Positions 59,861-64,000 of a DNA stretch of 64,000 nucleotides are shown piece after piece (the stretch's first letter is position 1; the number at the start of each line of letters is the position of its first letter). The DNA comes from Cohnella thailandensis (lineage in GTDB: Bacteria; Bacillota; Bacilli; Paenibacillales; Paenibacillaceae). The stretch is from contig NZ_JACJVQ010000017.1 in NCBI RefSeq assembly GCF_014212135.1, forward strand, positions 248,001 to 312,000, read 5' to 3'. Made by a program: the position numbers and the translations under genes. The notes beneath the pieces are model-generated. The model made no database searches. It was not told the origin of the DNA and was given only the letters and a program-made list of their open reading frames with translations.

Positions 59861-60598
59861 TTACCGCCAATCGTCTACCTGCTCGTCCGGCTCCAGCAGA
59901 GCTTCGCCTTCCCCGTCGGCCAAATAATGATGATAGGCCCTGTTGCGGACGATGCTGATGTCCCGGCCCGTAATGTCCGTCGCCAAGAAGCTCTCGATCG
60001 GCTCCACGAACCCGTCGTTCTCGTCCGACTCGATGGCCATCGAGTCGTAATCGTCGACGTTGTTGCCTTCGGCCATCGCGGGGCTGTTCGAGGTGCCCCA
60101 CGATTCGACGATCTGCCAGGCGTCCTCGCCGTCGAAGCCGTTCTGGTCCTGCTGATCGTCCATGCTGGTTCGGCCGAACGGAGGCTGCAGGAAGCCCTCT
60201 TCGGCCGGGCGCCCTTCGTTCTCCCGCTGTCTCGGCTCGTGCTCGACGCAATAGGCGGCCGTTGGCATCGCCTCGAGGCGTTCGAACGGAATAAACCGCC
60301 CGCAAGCCGCGCATATGCCGTATTCGCCCGTGTCCATCCGGCGGAGGGCGGCATCGATGCGGTCCAGGCGGAACGCTTCGTTCTCGAGCAGCGCGATGTC
60401 CTTGCCGCGCTCGAACATCTCCGTGCCCGCATCGGCCGGATGATTGTCGTTGCTGGAGAGATCGCCTGTCGATTCCCGGTGCGAGTTCTCCAATCCGAAA
60501 TGCGAATTGGCGTGGATTTTGCGTTCGATCTCGTTCTTATCCTCGATCAATCTCCGGCGAAGCGAATGAAGCCTGTCGTCTGTCCAGTTAAGGGTCAT
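59861..60598 (-). CDS. DksA/TraR C4-type zinc-finger protein (YlyA/YteA-like)
   Basis: A 245-residue protein: an N-terminal coiled coil (about 15-90, SLRRRLIEDKNEIERKI), the DNHPADAGTEMFERGKD stretch usual in this group and a zinc finger C96-x2-C99-x17-C117-x2-H120 (last ligand is His, not Cys). The C-terminal 100 residues are acidic. Relatives bind RNA polymerase. Its neighbours (ileS, lspA, rluD) match the site of ylyA in B. subtilis. ATG 60598 has AAGGAG eight bases upstream. Confidence 0.88.
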   Translation of the reverse strand: MTLNWTDDRLHSLRRRLIEDKNEIERKIHANSHFGLENSHRESTGDLSSNDNHPADAGTEMFERGKDIALLENEAFRLDRIDAALRRMDTGEYGICAACGRFIPFERLEAMPTAAYCVEHEPRQRENEGRPAEEGFLQPPFGRTSMDDQQDQNGFDGEDAWQIVESWGTSNSPAMAEGNNVDDYDSMAIESDENDGFVEPIESFLATDITGRDISIVRNRAYHHYLADGEGEALLEPDEQVDDWR

Positions 60599-60733
60599 CG
60601 GTTCCGCTCCTTCGGTAGGTTCTGGCTTGGAACAAGAGCGCGGCCCTTGCCCAAGCTTTGCTTCCTGTAGTGTACTCGGTCGGCCCCCAAGTTATGAGAG
60701 CGGCTCCGATATCGCGGAAACCGCCGTATCGCG

Positions 60734-60762
60734 TGGACGGTGTTCGGCCGGTATGGTAAAAT
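60734..60762 (+). promoter_or_regulatory. Sigma-A promoter of lspA-rluD
   Basis: TGGACG (60734-60739), 17 bases, TAAAAT (60757-60762) with a TG one base upstream (extended -10). It is 41 bases before lspA. Confidence 0.65.
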
Positions 60763-60803
60763 CATCAGGATGGAATAACAGGTTGAAAGGCGGACCCTAC
60801 AGC

Positions 60804-61331
60804 ATGCAATCGAGACGAGTAGGCATTTGGTTTTATTATCTATGGGCAGTCGTCGTGTTCGCCCTGGATTACGCATCGAAGAAGCTGATCGAACGCAGCC
60901 TTGATCTGTACGAGCAGATTCCCGTCATCGGGGATTTTTTCCTCATCACTTCGATTCGCAATAGAGGGGCGGCATTCGGGATTCTCGAGGGGAAGCGGGT
61001 ATTCTTTATCTTGATTACCGTCGTCGTCGTCCTGGCGATCCTATGGTATCTCCATCGCACCTATAAATCGGGAAGCAAGCTGATGCTGTTCGCTCTTCCT
61101 ACGGTGCTCGGGGGCGCGGTGGGCAATTTCCTCGATCGCGCGTTGTTCGGCGAAGTCGTCGATTTTCTGCAGTTCAATTTCGGTTCGTATACGTTTCCCA
61201 TCTTTAATTTGGCCGATGTCGCGATTTGCGTGGGGGTCGGGTTAATCATTTTGGATTCGCTTTTAACGGCTAGACAGGAGAAGAAGAATGAGCATGAGCA
61301 CGGAGAACAATCGGAAGAACAAACCGTATAA
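60804..61331 (+). CDS. lspA: Lipoprotein signal peptidase II (LspA)
   Basis: A 175-residue polytopic membrane aspartyl protease that cuts the signal peptide of lipid-modified prolipoproteins. The catalytic pair is D111 (NFLDR) and D138 (LADV); RNRGAAFGIL is also family-typical. Four membrane helices can be drawn. Its last 20 residues are charged and overlap the start of rluD. ATG 60804 is about ten bases after AAAGGCGG. Confidence 0.96.
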   Translation: MQSRRVGIWFYYLWAVVVFALDYASKKLIERSLDLYEQIPVIGDFFLITSIRNRGAAFGILEGKRVFFILITVVVVLAILWYLHRTYKSGSKLMLFALPTVLGGAVGNFLDRALFGEVVDFLQFNFGSYTFPIFNLADVAICVGVGLIILDSLLTARQEKKNEHEHGEQSEEQTV

Positions 61332-62325
61332 CGAGTCCGAGCCGGCGCTTCTCGAGGAAGCGGGCTTGACGGACGATGGCATGGATACGGAGGAAAACGC
61401 GGAAGCGAGCATGGCCTGGACCGTCGAGGAGGAGCAAGCCGGGGAGCGGATCGACAAGCACGTCACCGATGCCCTCGCCAATCCCTCGATTTCGCGCTCG
61501 CAGGTGCAGGAGTGGATACGCGCCGGACTCGTCACCGTCTCTTCCGAGAAGGTGAAGCCCAACGCCAAGGTGGCCGCGGGCGACGAGATCGTCGTCGTTT
61601 TTCCCGAACCGGAATCGCTAGAAGCGCTTCCCGAGAATATTCCGCTGGAGATCGTATACGAGGACGCCGACGTCATCGTTATCAACAAGCCCCGCGGAAT
61701 GGTCGTCCATCCGGCTTACGGGCACTCGAGCGGGACGGTCGTCAATGCGCTGCTGTACCATTGCAAGGACCTGTCCGGCATCAACGGAGTCATGCGTCCG
61801 GGCATCGTGCACCGCATCGACAAGGATACTTCGGGACTCCTCATGGCGGCGAAGAACGATCTGGCGCACGCGTCGCTTGCGGCGCAGCTTAAGGAGCATA
61901 GCGTGAACCGCCGCTACACCGCGCTCGTTTACGGCAACGTGCCGCACGACAGGGGGACGATCGACGCCCCGATCGGCAGGGATAAGTATGACCGCAAGAT
62001 GTTCGCCGTCACGGAGAAGAATTCGAAGCGGTCGGTGACGCACTTCGCCGTCATGGAACGATTTAACGATTATACGTTGGTGGAGCTTCGCTTGGAGACC
62101 GGCCGCACTCATCAGATCCGTGTGCACATGAAGTACATCGGCCACCCTCTCGTCGGAGACCCGATGTACGGCGGACGCAGCGGCCGAACGCTCGGGATGA
62201 ACGGACAAGCCCTTCATGCCGGCGAGCTCGGTTTCGTCCATCCGCGCACGGGGGAGAGACACGACTTCGAGGCTCCGCTTCCGGCCGACATGGAACACGC
62301 TCTCCACATGCTTCGCAATCGCTGA
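61288..62325 (+). CDS. rluD: 23S rRNA pseudouridine synthase RluD-like (YlyB)
   Basis: A 345-residue enzyme. An acidic N-terminal extension of about 45 residues precedes the S4 domain (AGERIDKHVTDALAN to AGDEIVV) and the RsuA/RluD catalytic domain with D178 (HRIDKDTSGLL). ATG 61288 is eight bases after AGGAG but inside lspA, overlapping its end by 44 bases; ATG 61411, at MAWTVEEE, would give the usual length but lacks a good ribosome site. RluD makes pseudouridines in helix 69 of 23S rRNA. Confidence 0.93.
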   Translation: MSMSTENNRKNKPYNESEPALLEEAGLTDDGMDTEENAEASMAWTVEEEQAGERIDKHVTDALANPSISRSQVQEWIRAGLVTVSSEKVKPNAKVAAGDEIVVVFPEPESLEALPENIPLEIVYEDADVIVINKPRGMVVHPAYGHSSGTVVNALLYHCKDLSGINGVMRPGIVHRIDKDTSGLLMAAKNDLAHASLAAQLKEHSVNRRYTALVYGNVPHDRGTIDAPIGRDKYDRKMFAVTEKNSKRSVTHFAVMERFNDYTLVELRLETGRTHQIRVHMKYIGHPLVGDPMYGGRSGRTLGMNGQALHAGELGFVHPRTGERHDFEAPLPADMEHALHMLRNR

Positions 62326-62502
62326 GGCGCCGGTTCGGGTTTGCACTTTCCTGCAAAAAATCGGCGAAAAAATGCATGGAGAACGATACGCGATTTCAGG
62401 CATAGTAGATAACGTACCCTCGTATCGATGCTTCTTGAATCGACATGGGGAATGTTCAGCGGAACGAACGATTTCTACTATTATCCGATAGGAGTGTCTC
62501 GA

Positions 62503-63756
62503 ATGAGCGTCGAGCAATATCAATCCACTTATATTCAGCAGCAATTCGCCGACCGGATCGGCGGGGCTAATTACGGCAAGGACACGAACATCTACAAGTT
62601 CGAGAAAATCAAACGCGCGAAAGCGGCGGCGAAGCAAGCGAACCCTGGCGTCGAGCTGATCGACATGGGCGTAGGCGAGCCGGACGAGATGGCGGATGCC
62701 GGCGTCGTGGCCAAGCTTGCCGAAGAAGCGGCCAAGCCCGAGAACCGCGGCTACGCCGACAACGGGATCCCGGAATTCAAGGAAGCGGCGGCGAAGTATC
62801 TGAAGGAAGTGTTCTCGGTCGACGGCATCGACGCGGCGACGGAAGTCCTGCACACGATCGGCTCCAAGCCGGCTCTCGCCATGCTTCCTTCCGTCTTCAT
62901 CAACCCGGGCGACGTGACCATCATGACCGTTCCCGGCTATCCGGTCATGGGCACGCACACGAAGTACCTCGGCGGCGAAGTGTACAACGTGAAGCTGACG
63001 AAGGAGAACAACTTCCTGCCTGACCTGGATGCCATTCCGGAAGAAATCGCGAAGCGCGCGAAGCTGTTCTACCTGAACTACCCGAACAACCCGACCGGTG
63101 CCACGGCAACCGTGGAATTCTTCGCGAAGGTCGTCGCGTGGGCGAAGAAGTACGACGTCGTTATCGTACACGACGCTCCTTACGCGGCGCTGACGTACGA
63201 CGGGATCAAGCCGTTCAGCTTCCTGTCCGTTCCGGGCGCGAAGGACGTCGGCGTCGAGCTGCACTCCCTGTCCAAGTCTTACAACATGACCGGCTGGCGG
63301 ATCGGCTTCATCGCAGGCAACCCGCTGATCGTCAAGGCGTTCGGCGACGTGAAGGACAACAACGACTCCGGCCAATTCATCGCCATTCAGAAGGCAGCCG
63401 CTTACGGCCTGGCGAACCCGGCGATCACGGAAGCGATCGCGGAGAAGTATTCCCGCCGCCACAATCTGCTGGTCGGCGCCCTGAACGAGCTGGGCTTCAA
63501 GGCGGAGAAGCCGAAGGGCTCCTTCTTCCTGTACGTCGAAGCTCCGAAGGGCATCAAGGGCGGCCAACGCTTCGAATCCGGAGAAGCGTTCTCGCAGTAC
63601 CTGATCCGCGAGAAGCTGATCTCCACCGTGCCTTGGGACGACGCGGGAAGCTTCGTGCGCTTCTCCGTCACGTTCATCGCGAAGGACCAAGCCGACGAGA
63701 TTCGCGTCATCGACGAGATCAAGAGCCGTCTGTCCGACGTCGAGTTCGAATTTTAA
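62503..63756 (+). CDS. dapL: LL-diaminopimelate aminotransferase DapL
   Basis: A 417-residue class-I PLP aminotransferase. The PLP Lys is K258 (SLSKSYNMTGWRIG); other parts are MGVGEPDEMAD, YPNNPTGAT and VHDAPYAAL. It resembles the proteins annotated as DapL in Paenibacillus, which convert tetrahydrodipicolinate straight to LL-DAP and so bypass acylation steps. ATG 62503 is eight bases after AGGAG. The meso-DAP-specific MurE in the same window fits this. Exact substrate should be taken as inferred, since related aminotransferases share these motifs. Confidence 0.88.
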   Translation: MSVEQYQSTYIQQQFADRIGGANYGKDTNIYKFEKIKRAKAAAKQANPGVELIDMGVGEPDEMADAGVVAKLAEEAAKPENRGYADNGIPEFKEAAAKYLKEVFSVDGIDAATEVLHTIGSKPALAMLPSVFINPGDVTIMTVPGYPVMGTHTKYLGGEVYNVKLTKENNFLPDLDAIPEEIAKRAKLFYLNYPNNPTGATATVEFFAKVVAWAKKYDVVIVHDAPYAALTYDGIKPFSFLSVPGAKDVGVELHSLSKSYNMTGWRIGFIAGNPLIVKAFGDVKDNNDSGQFIAIQKAAAYGLANPAITEAIAEKYSRRHNLLVGALNELGFKAEKPKGSFFLYVEAPKGIKGGQRFESGEAFSQYLIREKLISTVPWDDAGSFVRFSVTFIAKDQADEIRVIDEIKSRLSDVEFEF

Positions 63757-63761
63757 GGATG

Positions 63762-63810
63762 AAGCCCCGTGCCTCGCGTTCCTAACGCGCGGTCCGGGGC
63801 TTTCTCGATT
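63762..63810 (+). terminator. Rho-independent terminator after dapL
   Basis: AAGCCCCG (63762-63769) pairs with CGGGGCTT (63795-63802), with an inner CGCGTT/AACGCG stem, followed by TCTCGATTT. Confidence 0.8.
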
Positions 63811-63836
63811 TAGGGGACAAATAACCGGATTTGCGG

Positions 63837-63865
63837 TTGACAGAGCTTGTCGAAAATGCGATAAT
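63837..63865 (+). promoter_or_regulatory. Sigma-A promoter of the pyrimidine leader
   Basis: TTGACA (63837-63842), 17 bases, GATAAT (63860-63865). Transcription would start near 63872. Confidence 0.85.
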
Positions 63866-63889
63866 TCTTCTGATGAAACGGTACCTTTA

Positions 63890-64000
63890 ACTCAGTCCCG
63901 TGAGGCTGGCAAGGTGGCGCGGCTAATTCGCGTGTGCAGATCGGCAGAATAAGCTCAATCCTTCGAACGGAGAGGAAGGGGGGGCTTGCCGAGCCTGCGC
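63890..64000 (+). promoter_or_regulatory. PyrR-binding attenuator of a pyr operon (cut by the window edge)
   Basis: AGTCCCGTGAGGCT (63894-63907) matches the PyrR anti-antiterminator loop ARUCCNGNGAGGYU. GGCTGGCAAG just inside it can pair with CTTGCCGAGCC (63985-63995), the likely 5' arm of the terminator, as in known pyr leaders. High UTP/UMP would lead PyrR to bind and favour termination. The gene itself, probably pyrR, lies beyond the window. Confidence 0.8.

Noticed and set aside
61618..63690. Minus-strand open frame of 690 codons opposite rluD and dapL
   Set aside because: Same reason: it crosses two real genes and their gap and has no ribosome site or domain.

Overview
The window looks like chromosomal DNA of a GC-rich, endospore-forming Firmicute of the Paenibacillaceae (Paenibacillus/Cohnella type). 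The reasons are: the division and cell-wall (dcw) cluster interleaved with sporulation genes (spoVD, spoVE, spoIIGA, sigE, sigG); the ylmCDEGH-sepF-divIVA block; an LplBC/YesMN-type sugar uptake module; a DapL-type aminotransferase together with a meso-DAP-specific MurE; and the Bacillus-like order ileS - dksA-like - lspA - rluD - (dapL) - pyr leader. The genus is an inference from gene content; no rRNA is present.

Bases 1-12880 hold a compact, one-direction catabolic operon. It runs from a sugar-type ABC binding protein cut by the left edge through a Rieske oxygenase, a CatE-like VOC dioxygenase, an acetamidase/formamidase, an FGGY kinase, an SDR, a cytosolic gamma-glutamyltransferase-like hydrolase, a BtpA-family protein, a DUF1349 protein, an iron alcohol dehydrogenase, a HAD phosphatase and a YumC-like ferredoxin reductase, and ends at a terminator. 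The combination does not match a pathway I know and is the best candidate for an undescribed system. A DUF4349 lipoprotein follows.

Bases 14209-43130 are the dcw/sporulation core: mraZ (preceded by a regular array of MraZ boxes), rsmH, ftsL, pbpB, terminator, spoVD, murE, murF, mraY, murD, spoVE, murG, murB, murA, divIB, a SigH-like promoter, ftsA, ftsZ; then a repeat-rich insert (34.46-36.24 kb) with a degenerate IS1595-like transposase; then spoIIGA, sigE, a SigF-like promoter, sigG, a SigE-like promoter, ylmC, pgeF, ylmE, sepF, ylmG, ylmH and divIVA. Together they make lipid II, export and polymerise it at the septum, build the Z-ring and run the sigma E/G steps of sporulation.

Bases 43185-55740 are an accessory carbohydrate island placed between divIVA and ileS: a tiny lipoprotein, a YesM/YesN two-component pair, an LplB/LplC/lipoprotein ABC importer, then a reverse-strand group (secreted protein, TIM-barrel isomerase, FAD oxidoreductase, Gfo/Idh dehydrogenase). 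The two groups converge on facing terminators near 50.7-50.9 kb.

Bases 55778-64000 return to housekeeping genes: a sigma-A promoter, an Ile T-box leader and a type-2 ileS; a DUF5665 membrane protein; a convergent DksA-like gene; lspA-rluD (overlapping); dapL; and at the right edge a promoter plus PyrR-binding attenuator that should precede the pyrimidine operon.
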